NCBI GenBank assembly: GCA_963847085.1
Contig: CAWJYO010000005.1
Coordinates: forward strand, 62,001-126,000
DNA: 64,000 nucleotides
Direction: 5' to 3'
Source: Ilyomonas sp963847085
Lineage (GTDB): Bacteria > Bacteroidota > Bacteroidia > Chitinophagales > Chitinophagaceae
The notes under the pieces are model-generated. The model saw only the letters and a program-made list of their open reading frames with translations, ran no database searches and had not been told where the DNA came from. How positions within the stretch are numbered: position 1 is the stretch's first letter; each line of letters starts with the position of its first letter. Of this stretch, positions 17,594 through 27,658 are shown in pieces. A program made the position numbers and the translations under genes.

Positions 17594-17630
17594 AAAAAAG
17601 CTGATGAAAACAAAATTCATCAGCTTTTTT
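17594..17630. terminator. Rho-independent terminator, usable on both strands
   Basis: aaaaaagctgatgaa pairs with ttcatcagctttttt around an 7-nt loop. It lies between the small membrane protein gene and the convergent beta-helix gene. Confidence 0.85.
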
Positions 17631-17763
17631 ATTTGAAGTCATTGAGGTGCGGGGATGTAAACCAATTGTTTTTATCAATTAAAAAAAGTGGCAAAAACAA
17701 AAACGAAGTTGCCGTAAAAACAATGAATAAAAATTATATTCATTTACAACACTCCATTCATCT

Positions 17764-18945
17764 TTATTTCCAGTGCATCATTGCATAGTGCGTCAGTAAA
17801 GAAGCTGAGTTTGCACTTTTCTTTCGTTGGTTGTTAAAAGAAATCGGGTTCATAATCCATTGATCTTTTGCTTTATTGATCCAATAAGGCGTTGTATAAG
17901 TGCCATCAATGTAATTATTAATAAAAACAGAGCCGTTAGTGTTAGCACTTAGTGTTATGTTATTAATACCATGGCGCCCGGTGCAGCCAGTAATGATATT
18001 GTTTTGAAAACGCATGTTTAAAGGAACCGGACCTTTGCCATTTATATAAATCACATCTTCATTCAGCGAAGCCTGGCTGGGAATGTTTCTGAATATACAA
18101 TTGGTAACAACGAGACTATCAGTTCCAAATGCCTGCATACCAATACCTTTACCCGTATCAATAATCACACTGTCAATAAATGCCGATGTATAAGTGCCTA
18201 TCTGTATGCCATTATCCTGCATTGGCACATGCATGGTGGCAAAGTTGTACACTGTATCTCTTCGGATAATAAAATCACCATGCCCCACCTGGATACCGTC
18301 GCCCGTTAAGTTTTGAATAAAGCAATCTTCAATACGACAATTGTGGAAATCGTAAGAAGCATGATAAACCGTGTCTTTGGTATTGCCCAAATAAAATGCT
18401 TCTGCCCTGCCCGGTTGATCGCCGGAAGGATCTTTCAAATCATGAATGTAAAGGTGATGGTAAAATACATTGTTCATCGGTCCGCCTGAATATGGGTTTT
18501 GCAAAACGCCTTCGGCTGCATTCATCATCTCAACATGATGCACTTCAAAGTCAGACGAATTATCAGCGCAATAACAATAACTAACACCTGTTACGGTTGT
18601 ATCATAATTCAGCAGAAAGCCATATTTATAGTTAGGATCGCCACTGCCATTTATTATAAAATGCTGACCTGTTACCTGAAACGTATAAGGCTTAAAACCT
18701 CCGATGCGTACCAAACCTTTGTTGATAAAAGTAATTGGGCTATCAGCCGTTCCCTGCACATTCAGCACTTTATAATAGAGATAATCGCCTTGCAACTGAA
18801 CTACCGATCCTGGTCGGATTGTCTTACTGGCATCGGCCACATAAACCGCGTTGTTGGAAGCTCGATTTATTACAATTGTGTCCGCTGCTGCAAATAGTGT
18901 ATGCGCATAAAAAAGCAAAAACAAAACGGTGAGCGAATGCTTCAT
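17764..18945 (-). CDS. Secreted right-handed parallel beta-helix protein
   Basis: The 393-residue product has a signal peptide (MKHSLTVLFLLFYAHTLFA) and a long run of short beta-strand repeats: FHNCRIEDCFIQNLTGDGIQ, SAFIDSVIIDTGKGIGMQ, LVVTNCIFRNIPSQ, MRFQNNIITGC. This is the pattern of pectate-lyase-like beta-helix enzymes and adhesins. As the last gene of the exopolysaccharide operon it may trim or modify the polymer outside the cell, but no catalytic motif is certain and the polymer is unknown. Confidence 0.78.
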   Translation of the reverse strand: MKHSLTVLFLLFYAHTLFAAADTIVINRASNNAVYVADASKTIRPGSVVQLQGDYLYYKVLNVQGTADSPITFINKGLVRIGGFKPYTFQVTGQHFIINGSGDPNYKYGFLLNYDTTVTGVSYCYCADNSSDFEVHHVEMMNAAEGVLQNPYSGGPMNNVFYHHLYIHDLKDPSGDQPGRAEAFYLGNTKDTVYHASYDFHNCRIEDCFIQNLTGDGIQVGHGDFIIRRDTVYNFATMHVPMQDNGIQIGTYTSAFIDSVIIDTGKGIGMQAFGTDSLVVTNCIFRNIPSQASLNEDVIYINGKGPVPLNMRFQNNIITGCTGRHGINNITLSANTNGSVFINNYIDGTYTTPYWINKAKDQWIMNPISFNNQRKKSANSASLLTHYAMMHWK

Positions 18946-19059
18946 AAGACAGTAGTTTGGAAATAATTTTGTAATAATAATATGAAAAAATGAGATTGTA
19001 AAATCAAAGGTTCAATACAATTTTTCAATACAGATGCGGGTTATTTTAATTCAGACTAT

Positions 19060-20187
19060 TTAAGATAGTACAGCCGCTGCCACCGTTTTGTCTTTCGTTC
19101 TTTCCTTCAACAGTTTTCCGCGCAAATGTAAAAACGGCTTTTCAATCAACTGGTACGATAAAAATGCAAAAATAAAAATGATTAAAAGAGTGGCAGGGAA
19201 TTCCTAATTGATGCAGATAATTCCTGTCGGCGGTAAACAACTGTTGCCATAAATAAATGCTGTACGACATCAAACCTATGTAGTTCATTACAGAAGTATT
19301 TAGAAAACGAAACCACCAGTTGCGTACATTGATGGAAAACAAAATAAATATGCCACCAGCAGATTGGTTATCAATCCTACATTACCAAATAAACTGTATG
19401 TAACATTGGGCAAAAAAGAAAACCGGGTAATGTAACTATTGGATGAATGAAAGAAAACAGAGAAGATATATAAATTGAAAACAATAGAAAAAACCAGCAA
19501 CGAAATTGCCATCCCCGCTACATATTTATATTGAGTAATGAAGCGCTTGATTCTATCGTTTTCAAAAGCAAACAAACAACCGATTAGCAAAGAATCGCCG
19601 GAAGTAAAAATGGTATTCTTCAATAAAGGAAGTGGAAACTGGTAATAGTGAAAACGAGCTATTACAAACACAGGAATCAACAACAAAACAACCAGCCTGA
19701 TATGCTTATAGAAGCGAATAAAAAGAAAGGGATACACTAGGTAAAAAACTTCTTCAACAGAAAGCGACCACAAGTGCCCGATTTCGTGTACCGGGGAGGA
19801 AAAGAATTGTTTGCTATACAAGATTACAGATAGCCAGTCGGTAGGCGAAAGTTTGAAATAATGAAAACATTGCAAAACCAAATACACCAATAAAAGTGCA
19901 TAGTAAGCAGGAAAAATTCTTAATGTTCTTCGCAGATAAAAATCTCTTAATGATATAGAATCTGTTTTGTTTTTTTCTTTGATGAGCAATGTAGTAATGA
20001 GATAGCCACTAATAATGAAAAAGATATTTACACCCAGCTCGCCATTGATAAAAACAGAACCTAACTGGTTAGCCCATTCACTATGAAAAACAAAATATTT
20101 ATCAGAGCGGAAGTGATAAAAAATAACCATCAGAATGCTAACCGCACGCAAGCCATTTAAGCTTGGAATCAATTGTTTTGTTTTCAT
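19060..20187 (-). CDS. OafA/YrhL-type membrane acyltransferase (acyltransferase-3), two frameshifts
   Basis: This multi-span enzyme transfers acyl groups, usually acetyl, to sugars. The start MKTKQLIPSLNGLRAVSILM was chosen over 44 upstream codons. The conserved GLRAV, FYHFRSD and the loop ISGYLITTLL are followed by RRTLRIFPAYY. The frame shifts near 19325; the second frame holds FRFLNTSVMNYIGLMSYSIY. It shifts again near 19202 back into the original frame, which ends ATLLIIFIFAFLSYQLIEKP and stops at 19060. Two compensating indels that keep family motifs on both sides argue for sequence errors. It likely decorates the exopolysaccharide. Confidence 0.82.
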
Positions 20188-20340
20188 ATTGAATTCTCTC
20201 CTCTTTACTTTGCAGCCAACTGTTGAACTAACAGAAACAATATGTGAAAAGATGATATTGGATAAATGGTATTGTTGCGATGAATGAAATGCAAAGCTAT
20301 TGATTGTCTTTGCAATCATCTATTAAAATGGCATTAAGTC

Positions 20341-20949
20341 TTACATTTTCAACCATTCTTTCTTTTCGAAATTATATTGCTTGATTACTCTTGCAGGTGT
20401 GCCTGCCACAATGCTGTATGGCGGAACATCTTTAGTAACCACCGAGCCTGCGGCTACAACACTGTGCCTGCCAACCGTAACACCGGCAGTAATAACAGCA
20501 TTGGCGCCAATCCACACTTCATCTTCAATAACAATGGGCGCAGTAGTTACTTTTTGCAAACGGATAGGAACATCTATATCGGTATAAGTATGGTTTAACC
20601 CACTCATTACAATGTTTTGCGCAATGATAACCTGGTTGCCAATGCTCACCGGACCAATTACCACGCTACCAATACCAACGCGCGAATCGTTGCCAATCAT
20701 TACATCGCCAACGCCATTGTTTACCGTGCAAAAGTCTTCGATGGTAGAATGTGCACCGAGATAAAATTTTCTGAACGGAAGTACATCCAATCTTGCTTTT
20801 CTTCTTATTACGGCACCCTTACCTCGGCTGCTGGTAAACGGCGTAACCAACCAACGCACCCAAAGGCGGGGACGTGCATTCGCAATTAATAACGAATGCA
20901 CAAGCTGCTTCAACCGTGCATCGTTTTTTATGGTAGCTGTTATATTCAT
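20341..20949 (-). CDS. Hexapeptide-repeat O-acyltransferase
   Basis: The 202-residue protein has the left-handed beta-helix acyltransferase fold: VMIGNDSRVGIGSVVIGPVS, VIEDEVWIGANAVITAGVTV, SVVAAGSVVTKDVPPYSIVA and GTPARVI at the end. HTYTDIDVP holds the usual catalytic-loop His. It is of the WbbJ/maltose-acetyltransferase type and probably acetylates a sugar of the polymer. The second such enzyme in the operon is at 22240. Confidence 0.88.
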   Translation of the reverse strand: MNITATIKNDARLKQLVHSLLIANARPRLWVRWLVTPFTSSRGKGAVIRRKARLDVLPFRKFYLGAHSTIEDFCTVNNGVGDVMIGNDSRVGIGSVVIGPVSIGNQVIIAQNIVMSGLNHTYTDIDVPIRLQKVTTAPIVIEDEVWIGANAVITAGVTVGRHSVVAAGSVVTKDVPPYSIVAGTPARVIKQYNFEKKEWLKM

Positions 20950-20989
20950 TGGATTTGTTTTTGCACAAAAACTGTTATCGAAATAATGA

Positions 20990-22165
20990 TTAGGATTGAA
21001 CGATAGTTGTTTTTCTTACTGCCTTATCCCAGGCTCCCGATTGCTGCTTTTTCAGGTAGCGTTTTAAGCCGGCTATCACGCACCAGTTCATCATACAGAA
21101 ATAAAAAGGTACATACAATAACTTTATTTTTATGTTGTTTGTTTCTGCCAGATAACCTGCAAACGCACTTGCATAAAATAATACCTGCAAAACAAAAAGG
21201 CTTTGTTGAAACCCATTTCCATTTGCACTTAACAAGCCCGATGTGATGAACATAACAATCATTAAAAAAGGAGTAACCGTCCAGCGTAAAACGCGGTGCG
21301 AATAATACTGAAATGCAAGCCTGGTATCGTTTGCAAAGTGGATGCGTTGCTGCAAACGGGCAATGCTTTGCCAGCCACCGGCGCAAATGCGAACCTTTCT
21401 TTTTATTTCTTCTTTTATGTTTGCCGAAGGCACTTCCATGGCGTACGCTTCGGGCTCATAAACAATTTTATAACCTTTGGAAGCAATGATCATACTTTGT
21501 ATAAAATCATCTAAAATAGTATCGTGTGGCATCTCTTCATACAACGAAGTTCTAAAGGCAACTAACTCGCCTGCAGCACCCACAGCCGTGTACCAGTCAG
21601 AGTCTTGTTTCTTTAAAAACGATTCGTATTTCCAATATACTCCTTCTGTTGCGCTGGCTCCGTCATCGCTTGCCGTCATTACTCTTTTTTCGCCCGAAAC
21701 ACAACCTACTTTCTCATCATAAAAATGGCGCACAATATTTTTTACAGCGTTTGTATTTAAGCTTGTATTGGCATCGGTGAAGATGACAACCGGCGTGTTT
21801 ACGTGTTGCATCGAACGGTTTTCTGCTGCGCTTTTACCACCACGAACAGGCGAGTGCAACAAAGTGATGTTGCTGTACTGTTGTATGATTTGTGGCGAGT
21901 TATCGGTTGATCCGTCTGTGATGAACATGTACTGCAATTTCTCTTTCGGATAGTCCAATGCAAAGCAGTTGGCTACTTTTTCGGATAATATATCAGCCTC
22001 ATTATAGCAAGGCACAACCAATGTTACCGGCATCCATTCGGAAGGTTCGGTAGTAACGGGCTTCGCTTTTGTTTTTGCCAATAAAGTGATTACAATTCCA
22101 TAGCCGATAAAGGCATAAAAAACGATAAAAAATGATACCCAGAAAAGAATGGTAATGAGTTGCAT
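20990..22165 (-). CDS. Membrane-associated family 2 glycosyltransferase
   Basis: This 391-residue inverting glycosyltransferase has one N-terminal and several C-terminal membrane segments. The GT-A domain starts VTLVVPCYNEADILSEKV, then ITDGSTDNSP, the metal-binding FTDANTSL, ILDDFIQSM and RKVRICAGGWQ in the QxxRW position. This plan fits a processive-type enzyme or one that works on a lipid-linked acceptor. The sugar donor cannot be told from sequence. It lies in the middle of the exopolysaccharide operon. Confidence 0.88.
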   Translation of the reverse strand: MQLITILFWVSFFIVFYAFIGYGIVITLLAKTKAKPVTTEPSEWMPVTLVVPCYNEADILSEKVANCFALDYPKEKLQYMFITDGSTDNSPQIIQQYSNITLLHSPVRGGKSAAENRSMQHVNTPVVIFTDANTSLNTNAVKNIVRHFYDEKVGCVSGEKRVMTASDDGASATEGVYWKYESFLKKQDSDWYTAVGAAGELVAFRTSLYEEMPHDTILDDFIQSMIIASKGYKIVYEPEAYAMEVPSANIKEEIKRKVRICAGGWQSIARLQQRIHFANDTRLAFQYYSHRVLRWTVTPFLMIVMFITSGLLSANGNGFQQSLFVLQVLFYASAFAGYLAETNNIKIKLLYVPFYFCMMNWCVIAGLKRYLKKQQSGAWDKAVRKTTIVQS

Positions 22166-22239
22166 GATATTGGTCTTTTAATATTGAATTTTACTTTTGT
22201 TTTCGTCATTCTGCAAATGCTTATCTTCCAAATATCTGC

Positions 22240-22878
22240 TTACCGTTTTTCAATCGCCCTGATTACTTTAGCAGGCACGCCGCCAGCCAGTGTATAGGGC
22301 GGAACATCTTTCGTAACCACAGCACCGGCTGCTACTACTGCACCTTCGCCAATGGTTACACCTTTTAACACAGTTACACGGGTTGCCAGCCACACGTTAT
22401 CACCAATTATGATAGCTTCTTTTTCCGGGGCTGCTTCACGGTTATCAACGCCATGAAAATCGTTGTCCATCAAAATAACTCCGTTTGCAATCTGGCAGTT
22501 CTTGCCAATTCTTATTAGTGTTCTTGCCGAAATAATAGCATTGGTATTGATGAATGAATGCTCGCCAATCTCAATGGTGGCGCGGGGTCCGGCAGATAGC
22601 TGCGTTGTGCCGATGTGCGACCAGATATTACAATGGTCGCCAATTATAATTTTACCCCTTGCCACAACTTTTGCTTTGCCTCTTACCATCACCATCTTTC
22701 CTGCATTGCATTTTCGCAAACGCCATTTTGCATTGGCTATGCGTAATGCTCCATTGCAAAATGATTGCAAAAGCAAAGCATATATTTTTATTTTTTCGGA
22801 TGAAGTTTGCGGGGAACGACCATAGTATTCGTTCGACAAAGCCATTGCCTTTTTAGATATGCGTTTGGAAATGCTCAT
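22240..22878 (-). CDS. Hexapeptide-repeat acyltransferase (WcaF-like)
   Basis: The 212-residue protein shows LbH repeats: VVARGKIIIGDHCNIWSHIG, IEIGEHSFINTNAIISARTL, IRIGKNCQIANGVILMDNDF with catalytic His in NDFHGV, then VTIGEGAVVAAGAVVTKDVP and GGVPAKVIRAI. It resembles colanic-acid WcaF-type O-acetyltransferases. The gene ends 61 residues upstream of the next gene and begins 4 bp after the stop of the GT4 gene, suggesting coupled expression. Confidence 0.87.
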   Translation of the reverse strand: MSISKRISKKAMALSNEYYGRSPQTSSEKIKIYALLLQSFCNGALRIANAKWRLRKCNAGKMVMVRGKAKVVARGKIIIGDHCNIWSHIGTTQLSAGPRATIEIGEHSFINTNAIISARTLIRIGKNCQIANGVILMDNDFHGVDNREAAPEKEAIIIGDNVWLATRVTVLKGVTIGEGAVVAAGAVVTKDVPPYTLAGGVPAKVIRAIEKR

Positions 22879-22881
22879 AAT

Positions 22882-24015
22882 TCAGGATATCATCAGTTCT
22901 GCTTTGTTATAAATATGCACCAACTGCTTTGCAGCATTATCCCATGTAAACAATCTCGCTCTTTCTTTTCCTTTTTTTGATAATTCCAAAGCAGTTGTTT
23001 TGTCATCCAAAATTTGTGTCGCTGCATGTGTAATGGTTTGCGGATAACGAGGATTGATATACAAAGCTGCATCGCCTGCTATCTCGGGCATACACGATGT
23101 ATGAGAAGTAATTACCGGCACGCCACAAGCCATTGCTTCTATAATTGGCAGGCCAAAGCCTTCTTTAAAGGAAGGAAACCAAAGCATGGATGAACCCTGG
23201 TACAGCGCGGGTAAGTCTTCATGCTCAACGTAACTAACAACATCTATGTGGTTTATCAACGATTGTAAACCTTCTTTTTGCAAAATGAGATACAGTTGCT
23301 CTTTCTTCAATCCCTTTATTACCAGCCGCGGCGATGAAGGAAACCGGCTTAACAGCATGGCATAAGCATGTAAAACACCAATGGTATTTTTCCTTGGGTC
23401 TGAGTTTGCCATGAAAAAAATATAGCCGGGCTCAATGCCGTATTTTTCAAGCGTTGCAGTTATACTGGTTTCATTATAAGGAATAAAAAATCTGTCGTCC
23501 ACACCGTTGTAAATCACGCTCATCTTTTCTTTTGGTATAGACAAGCGTTCCGAAATAATCGTTTTCTGATACTCCGAAACAGTGATAATATGTGCAGCTG
23601 TTTTTGCAATCGCAGGCACAATGGTACTGCGGTACGTATTGCCTAAACGTTGGTACCAACTTGCTTTTACATACGATTGTTCTAAAAAAATAACATCATG
23701 CAAAGTGAGTATCAGCGGTTGTTTTACGTGCAGAGGCGCTGTGCTGGCAGTGCAATGCAGCACATCAGCTTTTATCATATCGCAATAGTTGGGCAGAAAA
23801 GCTTGCTCCCATACGGCATAAGGCACAGCCTGTGTAGCATGTACAGTTCGCGAACCAACTTGCCCAATACACTTGTCCTTTCCATTCTTTACCAAAACAT
23901 GATATTCATGTTCATCTTTCTGCAATGGCAGCCGGCGCAACAGTTCATAAGCCACTACATCCATTCCATGCTTGTGCGGTCGGAACAAGCGTTGCGCTTC
24001 TATAGCAATTTTCAT
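22882..24015 (-). CDS. GT4-family glycosyltransferase
   Basis: This 377-residue retaining enzyme has the GT-B fold. The N-terminus MKIAIEAQRLFRPHKHGMDV is the acceptor-side loop, and the donor-binding half has IFFMANSDPRKNTIGVLHAY and the E-x7-E motif in KEGFGLPIIEAMACGVPVIT. It acts on the cytoplasmic side, building the lipid-linked repeat unit. The start codon directly abuts the stop of the preceding glycosyltransferase gene. Confidence 0.9.
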   Translation of the reverse strand: MKIAIEAQRLFRPHKHGMDVVAYELLRRLPLQKDEHEYHVLVKNGKDKCIGQVGSRTVHATQAVPYAVWEQAFLPNYCDMIKADVLHCTASTAPLHVKQPLILTLHDVIFLEQSYVKASWYQRLGNTYRSTIVPAIAKTAAHIITVSEYQKTIISERLSIPKEKMSVIYNGVDDRFFIPYNETSITATLEKYGIEPGYIFFMANSDPRKNTIGVLHAYAMLLSRFPSSPRLVIKGLKKEQLYLILQKEGLQSLINHIDVVSYVEHEDLPALYQGSSMLWFPSFKEGFGLPIIEAMACGVPVITSHTSCMPEIAGDAALYINPRYPQTITHAATQILDDKTTALELSKKGKERARLFTWDNAAKQLVHIYNKAELMIS

Positions 24016-25203
24016 TTATTGTATTTTAATATCGCCGCCATGCGGTGTGTGAAGAAATGTTGTGTTAGCTCCTTTTAGCTTTAAAAAGATCTTAGCCATA
24101 CTCAAAAACGCAACCGGCAGGAACAATAAAGCTTTAAATAATTGGTTGCTGACATATTTTTTGGGTATTGAAATCAAAATAGAAAAGTAAGTAACCGCCC
24201 ACAATACAATCCAGTAAACAGAAGACAAACCTGGTCCTCCTAATAAAGATAATAATGCGGCTATTGGTGTAACCCCCAAAAGCATGATGCGTGGCATCAG
24301 AGCTGTTTGAATAGCACTGTCAAAGAAGTCAATATTACCTTTCAGCAAATGAAGACAACCTGAAAAAAAGTAGCGCTTCATGTAGTGAAGCTGCGCAGAA
24401 AGCCATCGCTTGCGCTGGTTTTCAAAATGGCTCTGCTGCGTTATTTTTTCGTCGTACACAATAGCTTTTTGTGCATAACCAAAACAGATGCGGTTGTGCA
24501 ATAAACTCAGTTGAAGTTCTTTATCAAAACCGCCTATCGCTGTTATTTGCGGCATAATGGTTTTGAACAAAGAAAAATCAATTGCCATACCTGAACCTAT
24601 GATTGCTGCCGACAAACCTAATGCCCGGTGACCTTTGCGAAAAATATGATTGTTAATGCCTTCGCTAATGGCATCGAGCAAAGCAAAAGTGGTGTTGGTA
24701 TTTTTAGCCACGCGCTGTCCCTGCACCAGTTTAAAACCTGTTTGCAACGCGTCGTTCATCCGGTATAAAAAACCCTTTGCACAAATATTATCCGCATCAA
24801 GAATTAAAGCATAATCGTAATCGCCGGCCGTTTTTTGCAAGGCAACATTCAGGGCTTTTGCTTTTGTGCTTTTTTCAAACGAAACCTCAACCACTTGTAT
24901 TGGCAATTGGCGCAAAGCCAATAGTGTTGCGGGTTGCAGCGAGTCTGCAATGACTACGATATGCTTTCGGTAAGCCGGATAATTCAAAGCCAAAGCTGCT
25001 TTTGCCGTATCTACAATTACTGCATCTTCCTTATATGCCGGAATATAAATAACAAAGCTGCCTTGTTGGTGAGCTGCTTTGTATTTGCGCATTGTAATCC
25101 ATCTTCCTGCAAACGCAAAAACCAGTAAGTAAGCGCTTTGCAACGCAAGAAAAATAAACAGGATGAGTGTTGTGTAATAAATGAATGAATTCAGATAATT
25201 CAT
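24016..25203 (-). CDS. Membrane-bound family 2 glycosyltransferase
   Basis: The 395-residue protein has an N-terminal membrane helix, a GT-A domain (FVIYIPAYKEDAVIVDTAKA, LILDADN, GGFDKELQLSL, ENQRKRW as the QxxRW motif) and C-terminal membrane helices with the ending FLHTPHGG. It is the second enzyme of this plan in the operon after 20990-22165. Substrate unknown. Confidence 0.88.
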   Translation of the reverse strand: MNYLNSFIYYTTLILFIFLALQSAYLLVFAFAGRWITMRKYKAAHQQGSFVIYIPAYKEDAVIVDTAKAALALNYPAYRKHIVVIADSLQPATLLALRQLPIQVVEVSFEKSTKAKALNVALQKTAGDYDYALILDADNICAKGFLYRMNDALQTGFKLVQGQRVAKNTNTTFALLDAISEGINNHIFRKGHRALGLSAAIIGSGMAIDFSLFKTIMPQITAIGGFDKELQLSLLHNRICFGYAQKAIVYDEKITQQSHFENQRKRWLSAQLHYMKRYFFSGCLHLLKGNIDFFDSAIQTALMPRIMLLGVTPIAALLSLLGGPGLSSVYWIVLWAVTYFSILISIPKKYVSNQLFKALLFLPVAFLSMAKIFLKLKGANTTFLHTPHGGDIKIQ

Positions 25204-25239
25204 AAGCTGATATTAGATTTATGATTTCGGATTTATGAT

Positions 25240-25306
25240 TTGTGATACTTGTTCCTTGTCTTTTGCTTCTTGTTACTTGAATCTTGTATCCTGTCTCTTG
25301 TTTCTT
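25240..25306. repeat. Degenerate ttgt/cttgt intergenic repeat
   Basis: Between two glycosyltransferase genes lie about nine imperfect copies of a 6-9-bp word (cttgttc, cttgtctt, cttgttac, cttgaatc, cttgtatc). It is preceded by atttatgattt words at 25215-25238. This looks like one of the dispersed repeat families also seen elsewhere between genes in this window. Confidence 0.5.
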
Positions 25307-25309
25307 GAT

Positions 25310-26200
25310 TTAATATTTAAAATTCCACACTAAGCCTTGCCATATTTTACCGGCAAAGTTCCATTTGCCCTTCAAACTGTATTTGATGATGCCAGCCGGC
25401 ACGGATACAGTTATAAAAAACAAACGACTGATAAAACCTTTCATTCCAAAAATATTTCTGCGGATGAACAACAGCCGGTTACGATTTTGATAATATACTT
25501 TTAAAGAACTCATTTTGCCAACGCTCATGCTTTCTTTATGTAAGACTACTGATTGTGGCTGACACCAGATGGTAAAGCCTGCCCGTTGTGCATGTTCGCT
25601 AAAATCAAGCTCTTCGTAATACAAAAAATACATCTCCGGCAACAAACCAATTTTATCAAACACTTTCCGGTGAATTGCCATTGCAGCACCATGCGCCAAA
25701 TGTGTTTGCGCCGGTTGGTTGTATTGCCCGTTATCCTTCTCACCACAGCCAATGAACTTGCCTCGCGCCGTAAACGGATTGAGACTTTTACCTCCCGCGT
25801 ACTGAATGGTTTTATCGGAATGATAATAAATAAGCTTCGAACTAACGATGCCAATGTTATTATCTTCCCCAAACAACTTCACTACCGGTTCTATAAACGA
25901 AGAATCTACTTCTGTATCGTTGTTTAATAAAAATATAATTTCACCCTTCGCTTTTTTAATACCTCTGTTGTTGCCACCCGCAAAACCTTCGTTGGTTTGG
26001 TTTTGCACGAAAATGATATTCGGATAGGCAGCAGGTATGCACGAAGCATCTTTCGCAGAGGCATTGTCAACCACAATAACTTCAACGTTTGGATAGGTAA
26101 TGGCTTGCAACGATTCGAGCAATTGCAAGGTTACATCAGCCGTGTTGTAATTAACGGTGATAATGGAAACAAGTGGTTGATATGTTGTTTTAGTTTTCAA
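25310..26200 (-). CDS. Family 2 glycosyltransferase (rhamnosyltransferase-like)
   Basis: This 296-residue soluble or peripheral enzyme begins with VSIITVNYNTADVTLQLLES, then VDNASAKDAS, NEGFAGGNNRGIKKAKGEII and the metal-binding FLLNNDTEVD. The acceptor side has MYFLYYEELDFSEHAQRAGF. It resembles WbbL/RfbF-type rhamnosyltransferases, though the sugar is not determined. It follows the Wzy gene by 27 bp. Confidence 0.9.
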   Translation of the reverse strand: MKTKTTYQPLVSIITVNYNTADVTLQLLESLQAITYPNVEVIVVDNASAKDASCIPAAYPNIIFVQNQTNEGFAGGNNRGIKKAKGEIIFLLNNDTEVDSSFIEPVVKLFGEDNNIGIVSSKLIYYHSDKTIQYAGGKSLNPFTARGKFIGCGEKDNGQYNQPAQTHLAHGAAMAIHRKVFDKIGLLPEMYFLYYEELDFSEHAQRAGFTIWCQPQSVVLHKESMSVGKMSSLKVYYQNRNRLLFIRRNIFGMKGFISRLFFITVSVPAGIIKYSLKGKWNFAGKIWQGLVWNFKY

Positions 26201-26227
26201 TGGGTTCTTCTATTAGATTTTCTTCTT

Positions 26228-27658
26228 TTATTGTTTTTGTTTGATGCCTTTATCCCAGCGATATATCAGCCATATAAAACCAATACTCATAAATACCAGC
26301 ACAGTGCTTGGCGTTTGCCCGATAATCGAATTGCCATAACTGGCGAATGCAATGCCTACAAAGCCTGCAAACAAAGCAGCATCGATTTGCCTTAATATTT
26401 TATCGTTCTTCATTTTAAAAATGAGAAAACCACCCGTTACCATAAATACTAATATCATAGCGATGTGCAAATACAAACCAATAATGCCTGTATCTGCCCA
26501 GATTTTTACATACCAGCTATCGGTTGGAGTTTGCGCAAGAAATGAATTGGGTGAAAAACGAAGTCCCCAATAACCCGATGCACCAATGCCGCCACCCAAA
26601 GGCCGGGAAGCCAGATACACTTTTAGTTTTGCCTGATTATTCAAGCGAACCTGGAGAGAAGGATCGTTAGGATTGAGGCCGCTGCGCATTCGCGCAATTT
26701 GATAATTACTTGCGCCAATGTTTGTAAATTTCAACAGGCAAAACAGCAGCGACACGACAAGAATACCGATAGAAAGAATCTTGAAATTTTTGCTCAAAAC
26801 CAAATACACCATAATACCCGAAAGTGGCACAAACATGGCGCCCCGTGTACCGGAAATTGCCATTGCCCAAAAGAACAAAATACACATGCCCCAAAGTATC
26901 AATCTTCGCTTCAATGAAAAGGGGCCGATGGCAAGAATGATGCACACCAAAAGTATATGACCCATGGAAGCACCAAATTGCCCTGCATCGGAATAAAACG
27001 AGAAAGCACGCAGCTTTCCAAACAGCATGTGTGTTTTGTATGCACCCGCTGCCATCCACGCTTGTTCGGCACTATTTAACCCAATATAGGTTTGCTTTAG
27101 TGCCCATAAAGCTGCAAATACCGACCAGCCGATCCAGATGCGTAAAAAGGTTTCTAAACTCCTTCTGTCATTCATCAATAAAATGGTGAGAATGATGAGC
27201 TGAATCATATAAAAAGAAGTTCCGCGCACGGCATAAAACCAGGCTGCTGTGCTTCGCGATTCAGGATTGACAACTTCCAAAATAGTAAATACCGTCCACA
27301 CTGTGATGCCCCATACAAACGGGTTTTTCAAATACTTATAATTGCGCTTAGGCAGCTTGCTAAAAGTAACAATAAGCGTAAGCAATAATACAATATCAAT
27401 GCTTAAACCCAAAGGTGCATCAGGAGCATAACGGGCAATGCCGTTTGATATAAAGCCAATGTGCATTACTGTGTACAAACCGACGCGTGGATTTTTCGAC
27501 AACAAAGCAATATAAGCAATACCAAAAGGCAATGCCAGCAAGGCCCCGGCGCCGTTGATGCCGGTATTAGCAATCACATAACCCAATGCCACAGCCACTC
27601 CTGTTATCAGCAGAAGTTGCGTAAACGTTGAGTGATAAATTGCTCTTGCTGTTGTCAT
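26228..27658 (-). CDS. O-antigen ligase/polymerase-like membrane protein (Wzy)
   Basis: This 476-residue protein with ~11 membrane segments belongs to the O-antigen polymerase/ligase superfamily. The start MTTARAIYHSTFTQ at 27658 overlaps the TAA of the flippase gene by one base (TAATG) and was preferred over an upstream ATG. The family's long periplasmic loop spans FSFYSDAGQFGASMGHIL through LGGGIGASGYWGLRFSPNSF and ends TPTDSWYVKIWADTGIIGL. In a Wzx/Wzy locus it is the probable polymerase of flipped repeat units. Confidence 0.85.
   Translation of the reverse strand: MTTARAIYHSTFTQLLLITGVAVALGYVIANTGINGAGALLALPFGIAYIALLSKNPRVGLYTVMHIGFISNGIARYAPDAPLGLSIDIVLLLTLIVTFSKLPKRNYKYLKNPFVWGITVWTVFTILEVVNPESRSTAAWFYAVRGTSFYMIQLIILTILLMNDRRSLETFLRIWIGWSVFAALWALKQTYIGLNSAEQAWMAAGAYKTHMLFGKLRAFSFYSDAGQFGASMGHILLVCIILAIGPFSLKRRLILWGMCILFFWAMAISGTRGAMFVPLSGIMVYLVLSKNFKILSIGILVVSLLFCLLKFTNIGASNYQIARMRSGLNPNDPSLQVRLNNQAKLKVYLASRPLGGGIGASGYWGLRFSPNSFLAQTPTDSWYVKIWADTGIIGLYLHIAMILVFMVTGGFLIFKMKNDKILRQIDAALFAGFVGIAFASYGNSIIGQTPSTVLVFMSIGFIWLIYRWDKGIKQKQ

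Noticed and set aside
25240..25306. CRISPR-like array
   Set aside because: Units are 6-9 bp, degenerate and without spacers; no cas gene is near. No CRISPR array was seen anywhere in the window.
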